The position numbers were made by a program, and so were the translations under genes. From positions 1 to 7,824 of the forward strand of contig JAGCTA010000322.1 in NCBI GenBank assembly GCA_017963875.1: a stretch of 7,824 nt of DNA, read 5' to 3'. This DNA comes from Victivallales bacterium (lineage in GTDB: Bacteria; Verrucomicrobiota; Lentisphaeria; Oligosphaerales; Oligosphaeraceae). Below are positions 1-5,289 of the stretch, one piece after another; within the stretch, counting starts at the first letter, position 1, and each line of letters begins with the position of its first letter. The notes below the pieces were generated by a model. It saw only the letters and a list, made by a program, of their open reading frames with translations, ran no database searches and had not been told where the DNA came from.

Positions 1-814
1 ATGTCTGCTCCATCGGAATCGGCGCAGGGCCGCCTTCAAAGAATGTACGGATTGCACCAAGAAGACACGTGTAAATCGTGCTGTTGTCCACTTCATACTG
101 CTTTGCCACGCCTTTGCCTATCATGCGCCCGCCGTATGAATAATGTCCGCGAATAAGTTCGACGACACCCCTGCGGTCATTCGAATATGTCACACTGGCG
201 ACAACGCTGACGCCATTGTCAAACGCCATCACCGACTGCGCACCACAGCCCATGATCCGCTGAAGTGTTTCAACAGTATGGACACCATACCAAATCACGG
301 AACTTCCAGCCGCCGCAGTTCCAAGAGCACCGTATGCGCCGCCGATATCGACGGCGACATCGCCCATGGAATCCAGCGTGTTTTTCAGAGAAAGCGTAAA
401 CGGCAGACTGGAACCTGACCATACGCGCGTGCCGTGCTTTTTCATCAGTTCCATGATGGCGCGGCCGTCTTCAAGTGAGCCAGCAAGAGGCTTGTCAAGA
501 AACACAGGCTTGCCCAATGCAGCGACTTTCCTGAAATACTCAAGATGATATGCGGGGTCATTGATTTCCAGCATAATGGCATCGCAATCAGCCACCGCCT
601 CGTCAAAATCCAATGTCACCTTGACTCCCCACTGTTCCAACTGCTTCTGACGTGCGTCCAGCCCTTCCTCTGACTGAAATGGCGTGCTGAATCTCAGGCA
701 GGTAACGACTTTCATGCCGTCCACATGCATTTCAGGAGGGCAATCTGGCGCTTGCATGCGCCGTGGCAATTCCACACTGTGACTCGTATCCAAACCAATG
801 ACTGCAATTTTCAT
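1..814 (-). CDS. Gfo/Idh/MocA-family oxidoreductase, partial (C-terminus beyond window)
   Basis: An open frame of 271 codons runs from an ATG at 814 off the left edge, so the C-terminus is missing. The start is supported by AGGAG at 821-825, 6 bases upstream. The N-terminus is a Rossmann strand-turn (MKIAVIGLDTSHS), in which the usual GxGxxG reads GLDTSH, a variant found in some branches of this family. The dinucleotide-domain motif that is EKP in most members is DKP at residues 107-109 (FLDKPLAGS). The C-terminal substrate domain follows from about residue 130, with a candidate catalytic His179 (WYGVHTVETL). Members catalyse NAD(P)-dependent oxidation or reduction of sugars, inositols and related polyols in the cytosol; the substrate cannot be read here. 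It is the last visible gene of a minus-strand run behind the vitamin kinase and HNH genes, 91 bp after the HNH stop. That gap holds a possible weak promoter (TTGGAT, 17 bases, TAAAGT), so it may be transcribed separately. Confidence 0.88.
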   Translation of the reverse strand, partial: MKIAVIGLDTSHSVELPRRMQAPDCPPEMHVDGMKVVTCLRFSTPFQSEEGLDARQKQLEQWGVKVTLDFDEAVADCDAIMLEINDPAYHLEYFRKVAALGKPVFLDKPLAGSLEDGRAIMELMKKHGTRVWSGSSLPFTLSLKNTLDSMGDVAVDIGGAYGALGTAAAGSSVIWYGVHTVETLQRIMGCGAQSVMAFDNGVSVVASVTYSNDRRGVVELIRGHYSYGGRMIGKGVAKQYEVDNSTIYTCLLGAIRTFFEGGPAPIPMEQT

Positions 815-876
815 GATTTTCTCCTGATTTGTCTGATACTATTTCCCAAAAACTTTATCCTTTGGTTTAACTACAT

Positions 877-918
877 CCAAAATCCATGAAGTGCGTTATA
901 GCATGTCATGGATTTTGG
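877..918. repeat. 13-bp perfect inverted repeat with 16-base loop
   Basis: CCAAAATCCATGA at 877-889 is repeated in inverted orientation at 906-918, with 16 bases between. A further 3-bp pairing (TGC 892-894 with GCA 901-903) could stack inside the loop. The right arm encodes the last residues and stop codon of the HNH gene, so that mRNA would end its frame inside the stem. Neither strand has a U-run after the stem, so it is not a typical intrinsic terminator. An operator, an mRNA-stabilising hairpin or a factor-dependent stop remain possible. Confidence 0.7.
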
Positions 919-1244
919 GCGGAGCCGTCTTTCCTAAGTTTCTCCAGATATTCAGCCCACTCGACTGGCAGCAGGTACTTTTTCTTGTTGTTGCATTCCT
1001 TGCAGCATGTCACGACATTTCCCTTGCGTGTAAAACCACCTCGAATGATGGGGACGATGTGATCCATGGTCAACTCGTGAGGCGAAAAACGCTTCCCGCA
1101 GTAATGACAAACCCCTTTGCCCAACTCGTTCTTCCACCATTGTGACTTGCGCAGTTCGCGGGCCTTCGCCTTCTCAATCCGAACATGCTCGTCATCGGCT
1201 GGAATGAAATACCCGCCGAACTCCAAGGAATCGTCTTCACCCAT
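906..1244 (-). CDS. Small HNH endonuclease family protein
   Basis: A 112-residue protein with a complete HNH (beta-beta-alpha-metal) nuclease motif. Two zinc-knuckle Cys pairs are present, C46-x2-C49 (CHYC) and C81-x2-C84 (CKEC), flanking the catalytic D61-H62 (MDHIVP), G69-G70, N76 and N85. Before the motif lies a charged helix with RKSQWWKN, which I recall as typical of a family of short stand-alone HNH proteins in diverse bacteria. The open frame extends back to 1313, but that start lies inside the preceding kinase gene and has no ribosome site. I chose the ATG at 1244, which has GGAG at 1254-1257, 9 bases upstream. It then begins 22 bp after the kinase stop, so the two are probably co-transcribed. 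HNH proteins cut DNA or RNA strands using a metal ion; no partner methylase, terminase or recombinase is visible, so the role is unknown. It is not an intein or intron insert, because the kinase is full length. Confidence 0.85.
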   Translation of the reverse strand: MGEDDSLEFGGYFIPADDEHVRIEKAKARELRKSQWWKNELGKGVCHYCGKRFSPHELTMDHIVPIIRGGFTRKGNVVTCCKECNNKKKYLLPVEWAEYLEKLRKDGSAQNP

Positions 1245-1266
1245 CAGCAACGTCTCCGCACAAACG

Positions 1267-2073
1267 TCATTTCTGACGCTTCGCCAATGCCTTGTGGTAA
1301 ATCGGCCCGACAAATTGATTCATCGGAAAACTCTCTTCCAAGCCCGCACGTACAAACGCATTCGCCGTCTTGACTGCTTCAACAACGGGGACGTCCTTCG
1401 CGAGTTCCGCAGTGATGCACGCAGAGAAGGAGCAGCCCGCCCCATGCGTCCAGCATTCCTTCAGACGAGGCGCACGCCACCAGATGGCTTCCTTGCCGTC
1501 GTACAGCAAATCAACGGCCTTGTCATCAAAAATACGCGCCGCCTTGATGACGACGTTCTTTGCACCGTATGCGTGAATGCGCTTCGCAGCCTCCAACAAT
1601 TCCGCTTCAGAGGATAATTCGTCCATTCCCGCCAATTGCGCGGCTTCAAATGTATTCGGCGTGACGACTTCGGCTATAGGCAGCAGACTGCGAATCATCG
1701 CCTGGGTGTTTTCGGGGAACAGTGGCTGGCTCGTCCCCTTGCAGACCATGACAGGATCAATCACAATGTGCTTGACATCCACATCCTTCAGCAGCCCGCC
1801 AACTAGGTCAATGATTTCAGCCGTCGGCAACATGCCCGTCTTCAGCGCATCGCATCCAATGCCTGGCAGAATCGTCTTGAACTGCTGTTGAATGACTTCT
1901 GGCGCCACGGGGAAGACTAGATGCTGCCAATTCTCTGGTTTCATCGCGACCATGACGGTCACGACGCTCATGCCATAGACATCCCTTTCCTGAAATGTCT
2001 TCAAATCTGCCTGTAATCCTGCGCCGCCACTGCAATCCGAACCTGCAATAGTCAATGCTTTCTTTACTGACAT
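1267..2073 (-). CDS. thiD: Hydroxymethylpyrimidine / pyridoxine kinase (ThiD/PdxK family)
   Basis: A 268-residue, full-length ribokinase-fold vitamin kinase. It phosphorylates 4-amino-5-hydroxymethyl-2-methylpyrimidine (thiamine synthesis) and/or pyridoxine/pyridoxal (B6 salvage) with ATP in the cytosol. Visible motifs are GSDCSGGAGLQAD (11-23), KTGMLP (78-83), DPVMVCKG (106-113), TPNTFEA (138-144) and the HGAGCSFSA anion-hole segment (210-218), with Cys214 as lid or catalytic cysteine. Several stretches (KTFQE, GMLPT, DPVMVCKG, and the late FPMNQFVGP) match what I recall of Bacillus subtilis PdxK, a ThiD homologue acting on pyridoxine, so pdxK is an equally reasonable name. No thiamine or B6 genes lie nearby to decide. 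One oddity is VVIKAA at about 174-179, where relatives usually have a Gly-Gly. The start is fixed by AGGAG at 2083-2087, 9 bases before the ATG. The HNH gene follows closely. No TPP riboswitch is visible; the leader instead carries a tandem repeat. Confidence 0.93.
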   Translation of the reverse strand: MSVKKALTIAGSDCSGGAGLQADLKTFQERDVYGMSVVTVMVAMKPENWQHLVFPVAPEVIQQQFKTILPGIGCDALKTGMLPTAEIIDLVGGLLKDVDVKHIVIDPVMVCKGTSQPLFPENTQAMIRSLLPIAEVVTPNTFEAAQLAGMDELSSEAELLEAAKRIHAYGAKNVVIKAARIFDDKAVDLLYDGKEAIWWRAPRLKECWTHGAGCSFSACITAELAKDVPVVEAVKTANAFVRAGLEESFPMNQFVGPIYHKALAKRQK

Positions 2074-2298
2074 GTCTGTTTTCTCCTAATTTAATAAATT
2101 TGTTGGCGCTTTTAATAAATTTGTTGGCGCTGCCAAATCATATAAAGTTATTGGAACTGCCAATGGCAGTAGGCCAATACTTCAGATTGACAAACACAAT
2201 ATAATCCATGAAGAAAATAAATCACTATTTTTGAATAATAATTCAGAGCGATTTTCTACCCTGAATCCGTAAAGTGGCGTCTGACGGTCGAAGAAGTG
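2074..2298. promoter_or_regulatory. 225-bp spacer between hicB and the vitamin kinase: possible promoter and operator
   Basis: No gene is seen in this AT-rich spacer. For the minus strand there is a possible promoter, TTGGCA (2158-2163) and TATGAT (2137-2142), with a short 15-base gap. Its -35 box lies inside a 15-base palindrome, ACTGCCA-A-TGGCAGT, at 2156-2170 that could be an operator. The 21-bp tandem repeat lies between this promoter and the kinase start. Weak hairpins downstream of the hicB stop (ATTCAG 2241-2246 with CTGAAT 2261-2266; TGAAT/ATTCA at about 2232-2245) might end hicB transcription, but none has a clear U-run. Confidence 0.35.
2090..2131. repeat. Exact 21-bp tandem duplication in the vitamin-kinase leader
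   Basis: Two perfect, directly adjacent copies of a 21-bp unit occupy 2090-2110 and 2111-2131; the unit contains TTTAATAAATTTGTTGG followed by CGCT. On the minus strand they lie just upstream of the AGGAG ribosome site of the kinase and downstream of a possible promoter, so they would be in the 5' untranslated region. The period is two helical turns. It may be a recent slippage duplication or a pair of protein-binding sites. Confidence 0.9.
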
Positions 2299-2715
2299 TC
2301 AATCGCCGTTGGCGTGGGCGATGGCGTTCATCGCCGCGTCAATCATAAACGCAGAACGCGTTGTCCCACATTTGGCGGCAAAATCCTTGATGTATTCCAG
2401 TTTGTCCTCCGCGCCAGTCATGCTGATGCGGATAATTCGGCTCGATGGATATACGGTAATCGGGATTACATACGCGATTTCCCCGCAGTCGTCCCCTACT
2501 TTCGAAATCAACTCCTCATACGTCTGCGACGCTTGCGGATAAGGCATGCCATTGGCGGCATAGTCAGCCAACAAAGTGGAGATCGCGTCCTCAGCCATTG
2601 CCTTGACTTCCTCCATTGTGGTGCCTTCGGTAAAGCATCCTGGAATGTCTGGCACAATCACTGGATAATACTGCCCTTCCTTTTTGTTCACGATTGCAAA
2701 ATACGTCAGTTTCAT
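2299..2715 (-). CDS. hicB: HicB-family antitoxin
   Basis: A 138-residue protein with both domains expected of HicB. Residues 1 to about 70 form the partial RNase-H-like HicB domain, with the signature P22-DIPGCFTEG and an amphipathic helix MEEVKAMAEDAISTLL. Residues about 93-132 (RIIRISMTG, then a helix and TTRSAFMIDAAMNAI) look like the ribbon-helix-helix DNA-binding domain that autoregulates the operon. In canonical systems HicB neutralises HicA, a small mRNA-cleaving toxin, normally encoded directly next to it. No intact hicA is present on either side. The start is supported by GGAG 6 bases upstream of the ATG, overlapping the stop of the short upstream frame that may be a hicA relic. As an orphan it could act as a transcription factor, pair with a HicA elsewhere, or be on its way to decay, although its own frame is intact. 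Confidence 0.9.
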   Translation of the reverse strand: MKLTYFAIVNKKEGQYYPVIVPDIPGCFTEGTTMEEVKAMAEDAISTLLADYAANGMPYPQASQTYEELISKVGDDCGEIAYVIPITVYPSSRIIRISMTGAEDKLEYIKDFAAKCGTTRSAFMIDAAMNAIAHANGD

Positions 2716-2718
2716 TGT

Positions 2719-2838
2719 CTACTCCGTGATGTCAAAATGTTTCAGTATCCTCTTGGCCGTGATCTCGTTGAAACCACCTCCTATGGAATAGCCTTGTTTT
2801 TGACAACATGCTGGCAAGGGCGACAACGCCCTAGCCAT
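2719..2838 (-). pseudogene. Possible internally deleted hicA relic ahead of hicB
   Basis: A 39-codon frame starts at an ATG at 2838 and stops 3 bases before the hicB start codon, exactly where a hicA gene should sit. Its middle reads QKQGYSI, like the first strand of HicA after its first helix. Its end, NEITAKRILKHFDITE, has the spacing of the HicA C-terminus (N-x-I-x-x-G-x-L-x-x-I-L-K, then I-x-x-E). The central part with the conserved Gly-Ser-His, which carries the catalytic His, is absent, and no other frame supplies it. There is no ribosome site before the ATG; a strong AGGAGGTGG at 2774-2782 lies inside the frame with no start codon after it. This reading rests on a short similarity judged by eye. 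It may simply be spacer. Confidence 0.3.
2817..2832 (-). terminator. Short GC hairpin just after the GH109-like gene
   Basis: AGGGCG (2817-2822), loop ACAA, CGCCCT (2827-2832) forms a 6-bp GC-rich stem 14 bases past the stop codon at 2846-2848. No U-run follows on the minus strand, so it would at best be a weak or factor-dependent terminator, or a 3'-end stabiliser. Confidence 0.35.
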
Positions 2839-2845
2839 ATACACA

Positions 2846-4366
2846 TCAAATCTTCGCGAGCCAATCGCGGAACCCCTGGCTGGTCGCCTCGATGTTCCTG
2901 AGTTTATCCATTTCGACAAAAGTAAGCGCTTGCTTGATGGTTCTGCCCGCAGTGGAATCTGGATAGGCGTTCATGATGGCTGCGGCCTGTTCGCAAAGCG
3001 ATGCCAGTTGTGGCAGGTCCTGCAACGCCTTGTTGACGGCATGCACGATCGCCATCTTGCCTTCCGCATCCGCAACGAAGGGATAGATTCTCATGCCTTC
3101 GATGGCCTTGCGGAACGTAAAGACGCCGCCATCGCTTGTCATAGGGAAGAGTTTCGCCATGACTGGGCAGAAATTGCCAGTAATCTTCGGATCATGGCCA
3201 TCGGGGAAGATGTGAAGCGGATCGATGGTCGGCAGCAATTCGTCATCATTGCGGAATAGGTCACGGTCAGACTTCTGCCTAAAATCTGGGATCTTGTACG
3301 TGACACCGCCATTGCGGCGGCTGCGCGCAGCAAGAATTCCTGTGATGGTGACGTCTGCAGCGGCATAGATGTCCCAAGGTGCTGGTTCACCAGTAAGTAT
3401 TTGACGTGCAAAATAATACAATTCCCAGAAATCGCCGCCGCCATGCCCTGTCACGGATGCGAGATCACCAAGGTCAGGCCATTCGGACGCGATGTTCAGG
3501 AACGCACCATTCCCGCATCCGCCAATGCGAATCTTCAATTCACGAATCTTCTCCGCGGACGCCTTCGTGCCCCAGATGCGCAACGCGGAATGGTAGTCGT
3601 TCGTGCAATTGCCCATGAGGTTGCGCATGACGCCGCCGTTGCTCATTTGAACCATGGACGGTGCCAGACGGCCACGCGTCGTGTCCGCAAGATAACCAGG
3701 CATTACGACATCCGCCATTGGTGCCCAAACACTGACAGGGCGCAGCCCCGTAATCTGCATCAACGGCCCGAGCGAATGCGTGTTGTACTGATGAACGTCG
3801 AAGACGCTCCGCCAGTTATGAACCTGATAACCAGGCTCGATCGGCAGCCCGCCTTCCACATTGTACGCGTATGTCAATGTGCGGCAGTCATGGACATATT
3901 CGAACTCACCATACATGAACTCGCCAAAGAAGCCTTCACCCCACAGTTTCTTGAGAAACATGTTGTCCTTGCTGAATGGATAGTTTTCAAGAAGATTATA
4001 GACCTTGCCGCTCTTTTCGACTGCCTCGACCAGTTCGACACCCTGCGCAGGGGTGTATAAGGACGTCACTTCGCTCATCACGTGCTTCCCTGCCGCCAAC
4101 GCCTTCAGCGCGTGCTTCGCATGGTCGGGAAAATACGTCGCGATCAAGACCGCGTCGAAGTCCCTTGAAAGGAACTCGTCCTCATTGTCGGTCACAAATG
4201 CATCGGGGACATTCTTCTTGAACGTTTCACGCATGTGCGGATGAATATCGCACCCCGCGACGACATCGATGTTCAGTGCCGCCGCCGAACGGACGAAACT
4301 CTGTCCGCGCCCAAGTCCCCAGATTCCAAGTTTAATCCGCTTGTCAGTATTAAAGATGTTAGCCAT
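2846..4366 (-). CDS. GH109-like Gfo/Idh/MocA-fold protein
   Basis: A 506-residue NAD-binding protein. The N-terminal Rossmann fold shows IKLGIWGLGRG (11-21), with Asp40 at the end of strand 2 placed to bind the NAD ribose. Where ordinary family members carry EKP, this one reads SEVTS (98-102). The order of later motifs, LLENYPF (125-131), GEFMYGEFEYVHDCR (148-162), YNTHSLGP (194-201) and GHGGGDF (307-313), follows the layout I recall of GH109 glycosidases (LEN, GE-x3-GE-x-YxHD, YxTHxLGP, GHGGMD). GH109 enzymes hydrolyse alpha-GalNAc linkages through an NAD-dependent oxidation-elimination cycle; the true substrate is unknown. About 190 residues follow GHGGGDF, a long C-terminal tail. No signal peptide is visible, suggesting a cytosolic enzyme. 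An upstream in-frame TTG (4399) lacks a ribosome site. I prefer the ATG at 4366, preceded by a purine-rich AGAGAAAAG, though that site is also weak. A promoter at 4423-4452 precedes it. Confidence 0.85.
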   Translation of the reverse strand: MANIFNTDKRIKLGIWGLGRGQSFVRSAAALNIDVVAGCDIHPHMRETFKKNVPDAFVTDNEDEFLSRDFDAVLIATYFPDHAKHALKALAAGKHVMSEVTSLYTPAQGVELVEAVEKSGKVYNLLENYPFSKDNMFLKKLWGEGFFGEFMYGEFEYVHDCRTLTYAYNVEGGLPIEPGYQVHNWRSVFDVHQYNTHSLGPLMQITGLRPVSVWAPMADVVMPGYLADTTRGRLAPSMVQMSNGGVMRNLMGNCTNDYHSALRIWGTKASAEKIRELKIRIGGCGNGAFLNIASEWPDLGDLASVTGHGGGDFWELYYFARQILTGEPAPWDIYAAADVTITGILAARSRRNGGVTYKIPDFRQKSDRDLFRNDDELLPTIDPLHIFPDGHDPKITGNFCPVMAKLFPMTSDGGVFTFRKAIEGMRIYPFVADAEGKMAIVHAVNKALQDLPQLASLCEQAAAIMNAYPDSTAGRTIKQALTFVEMDKLRNIEATSQGFRDWLAKI

Positions 4367-4422
4367 GTCTTTTCTCTGTGTTTTGATTTTATTGTTCAAT
4401 ATGGCGGTTTCTACGCCAGTAG

Positions 4423-4452
4423 ATAATGTACGTAGTTTTCAGGCAAAGTCAA
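4423..4452 (-). promoter_or_regulatory. Promoter of the GH109-like gene
   Basis: On the minus strand, TTGACT (4447-4452) and CATTAT (4423-4428) are separated by 18 bases, close to the vegetative-sigma consensus. Transcription would begin near 4416, giving a leader of about 50 bases. A small hairpin (TGGCG 4402-4406 with CGCCA 4414-4418) lies at the predicted RNA 5' end, and CTACG/CGTAG half-sites (4411-4415 and 4431-4435) flank the -10 box and could be an operator. Confidence 0.5.
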
Positions 4453-4461
4453 GAGTTTGCA

Positions 4462-4503
4462 CAAAATCGGCCAGGACAAGGAATTGGCCCCGTCCTGGCC
4501 GAT
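4462..4503 (-). terminator. Strong 12-bp GC-rich hairpin with short U-run
   Basis: ATCGGCCAGGAC (4466-4477) pairs perfectly with GTCCTGGCCGAT (4492-4503) across a 14-base loop. On the minus strand the stem runs into UUUUG (4466-4463), so it can act as a backup terminator isolating the GH109-like promoter from read-through. The U-run is short and its first base lies in the stem. On the plus strand no U-run follows. A second, smaller hairpin, CCGCAG (4517-4522) with CTGCGG (4529-4534), lies next to it and is followed on the plus strand by TGCATTTTT. Confidence 0.5.
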
Positions 4504-4568
4504 GAGTCTTCCATATCCGCAGAAACCGCTGCGGTGCATTTTTAGGCGTGAAATTGCATTGGAAAACT

Positions 4569-4597
4569 AAAAAATGTCGTCATGTTCATGACAACAT
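4569..4597 (-). terminator. Intrinsic terminator after the small membrane-protein gene
   Basis: ATGT-c-GTCATG (4574-4584) pairs with CATGAC-a-ACAT (4587-4597), ten pairs with one mismatch around a tight centre. On the minus strand the stem is followed at once by a run of U (4573-4569). It lies 26 bases past the stop of the 64-residue gene. The stem is AT-rich, so strength is uncertain. Confidence 0.6.
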
Positions 4598-4622
4598 CAA
4601 AACATAGGCAAATAAATGCCCT

Positions 4623-4817
4623 TTACTTCTTTTTATCAGGTTCATCAGTGGTCAAGAACGTTGACGACCTGTTAAAAAAATCGTCCTTCTTCTTCATCTT
4701 GAAAACCTTGCGAAAGAAATCCTCAAAAATCAGAAAAATGACAAAACCGACAGCAAAAACAACGCAGACAAAGCCTGCAAGCGCCAGAAGAATGGCGATT
4801 ACATCCATAGAATCCAT
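4623..4817 (-). CDS. Small single-pass membrane protein, unknown function
   Basis: A 64-residue protein that I do not recognise. Residues 6-31 form one unbroken hydrophobic span (VIAILLALAG, then FVCVVFAVGF and VIFLIF). The short N-terminus is acidic (MDSMD) and the tail is strongly charged and lysine-rich (RKVFKMKKKDD, ending PDKKK). By the positive-inside rule the tail should be cytosolic and the N-terminus outside. The frame extends back to 4853, but the ATG at 4817 has AAGGAA at 4827-4832, 9 bases upstream, and the shorter form places the membrane span right at the N-terminus. It lies 76 bp behind the secreted-protein gene, with a short terminator between them, and ends in its own U-tailed terminator. 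No catalytic motif is visible. A small membrane-complex subunit or membrane-anchored regulator is possible, but this is a guess. Confidence 0.65.
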   Translation of the reverse strand: MDSMDVIAILLALAGFVCVVFAVGFVIFLIFEDFFRKVFKMKKKDDFFNRSSTFLTTDEPDKKK

Positions 4818-4866
4818 TTGTGACTGTTCCTTATGGTTAAATGTGAAAATCAAGTTGAATTGACGT

Positions 4867-4886
4867 AAAAAAGACGTTTCAACGTC
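4867..4886 (-). terminator. Short terminator after the secreted-protein gene
   Basis: GACGTT (4873-4878) and AACGTC (4881-4886) form a short stem (5 bp with a 4-base loop), followed on the minus strand by six U residues (4872-4867), 7 bases past the stop codon. The stem is short, so some read-through into the membrane-protein gene is likely. Confidence 0.5.
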
Positions 4887-4893
4887 GATTTTC

Positions 4894-5208
4894 TCATAGC
4901 CTCAAAGGAATGCAGACGCAGTTCCGCCATGTCATGAACGAAACGTTGGACTTGTGAATCAGCGTTCCCGAAGAAAGCATGGGAAGCATGATTTTATGAT
5001 TATCAATCGTGACGGCAAACTCTCTGACGCGAGTCTGCTGTGTCAACTCGCCGATGGACGCGTCTCGAATCTGCACAAATTCGCAGGACACGGTTCCCTT
5101 GCCAAGTTGAGGCAGGGAATCGTGCTGGGAGACCTGCTTGTCGTCCGCCAGAACAAGGCTGGCAAACAGCAGCAGGAAAATCATGAAATAGGTCTGGAAG
5201 CGTTTCAT
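4894..5208 (-). CDS. Small secreted protein, unknown function
   Basis: A 104-residue protein with a textbook signal peptide: MKRFQTYF, a hydrophobic core of about residues 8-20, and a likely signal peptidase I site after VLA21, giving a mature protein of about 83 residues starting DDK. There is no lipobox cysteine near the cleavage site. The mature part has three cysteines (C42, C97, C99), a stretch with alternating character likely to be beta (TRVREFAVTIDNHKIMLPM, 59-77), and ends in WRNCVCIPLRL. I recognise no family. No Shine-Dalgarno sequence precedes the ATG at 5208, yet a good promoter and a 5' hairpin do, so the start could be off. It lies 81 bp behind the DeoR-type gene and is followed by a short terminator. 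Its length and export suggest a periplasmic or cell-surface role. Confidence 0.6.
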   Translation of the reverse strand: MKRFQTYFMIFLLLFASLVLADDKQVSQHDSLPQLGKGTVSCEFVQIRDASIGELTQQTRVREFAVTIDNHKIMLPMLSSGTLIHKSNVSFMTWRNCVCIPLRL

Positions 5209-5221
5209 TCGGTGCTTGACG

Positions 5222-5280
5222 TCATCTAGTTTTCAGCATTGCCACTAGATGATAATATACCATCTTTTAGTAAAAAACAA
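5222..5280 (-). promoter_or_regulatory. Promoter and 5' hairpin of the secreted-protein gene
   Basis: On the minus strand, TTGTTT (5275-5280) and TATTAT (5252-5257) are exactly 17 bases apart; the start point would be near 5245. A 9-bp inverted repeat, TCATCTAGT (5222-5230) and ACTAGATGA (5244-5252), overlaps the start point. It could be an operator or fold at the RNA 5' end. No ribosome site is visible in the leader of about 36 bases. Confidence 0.4.
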
Positions 5281-5289
5281 AAAACCTGA

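Noticed and set aside
906..1313. HNH gene as a homing endonuclease of an intron or intein
   Set aside because: The neighbouring kinase is complete and uninterrupted at normal length, and no intron core or splice junction residues are visible.
2090..2131. Short CRISPR-like array
   Set aside because: The two 21-bp copies are directly adjacent with no spacer between them, and no cas gene is present.
2074..2298. TPP riboswitch upstream of the thiD-like gene
   Set aside because: Neither the CUGAGA element nor the second conserved thi-box segment can be found on the minus strand of the spacer.
2719..2919. A 66-codon minus-strand frame as an independent gene
   Set aside because: Its first third overlaps the end of the GH109-like gene in another frame and it has no ribosome site. 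Only the part after 2838 is kept, as a tentative hicA relic.
3401..4060. A 219-codon plus-strand frame inside the GH109-like gene, and similar long plus-strand frames at 1117-1617 and 2296-2901
   Set aside because: They lie antisense to genes with clear family motifs, their translations show no domain logic, and none has a convincing ribosome site. They are frame shadows.
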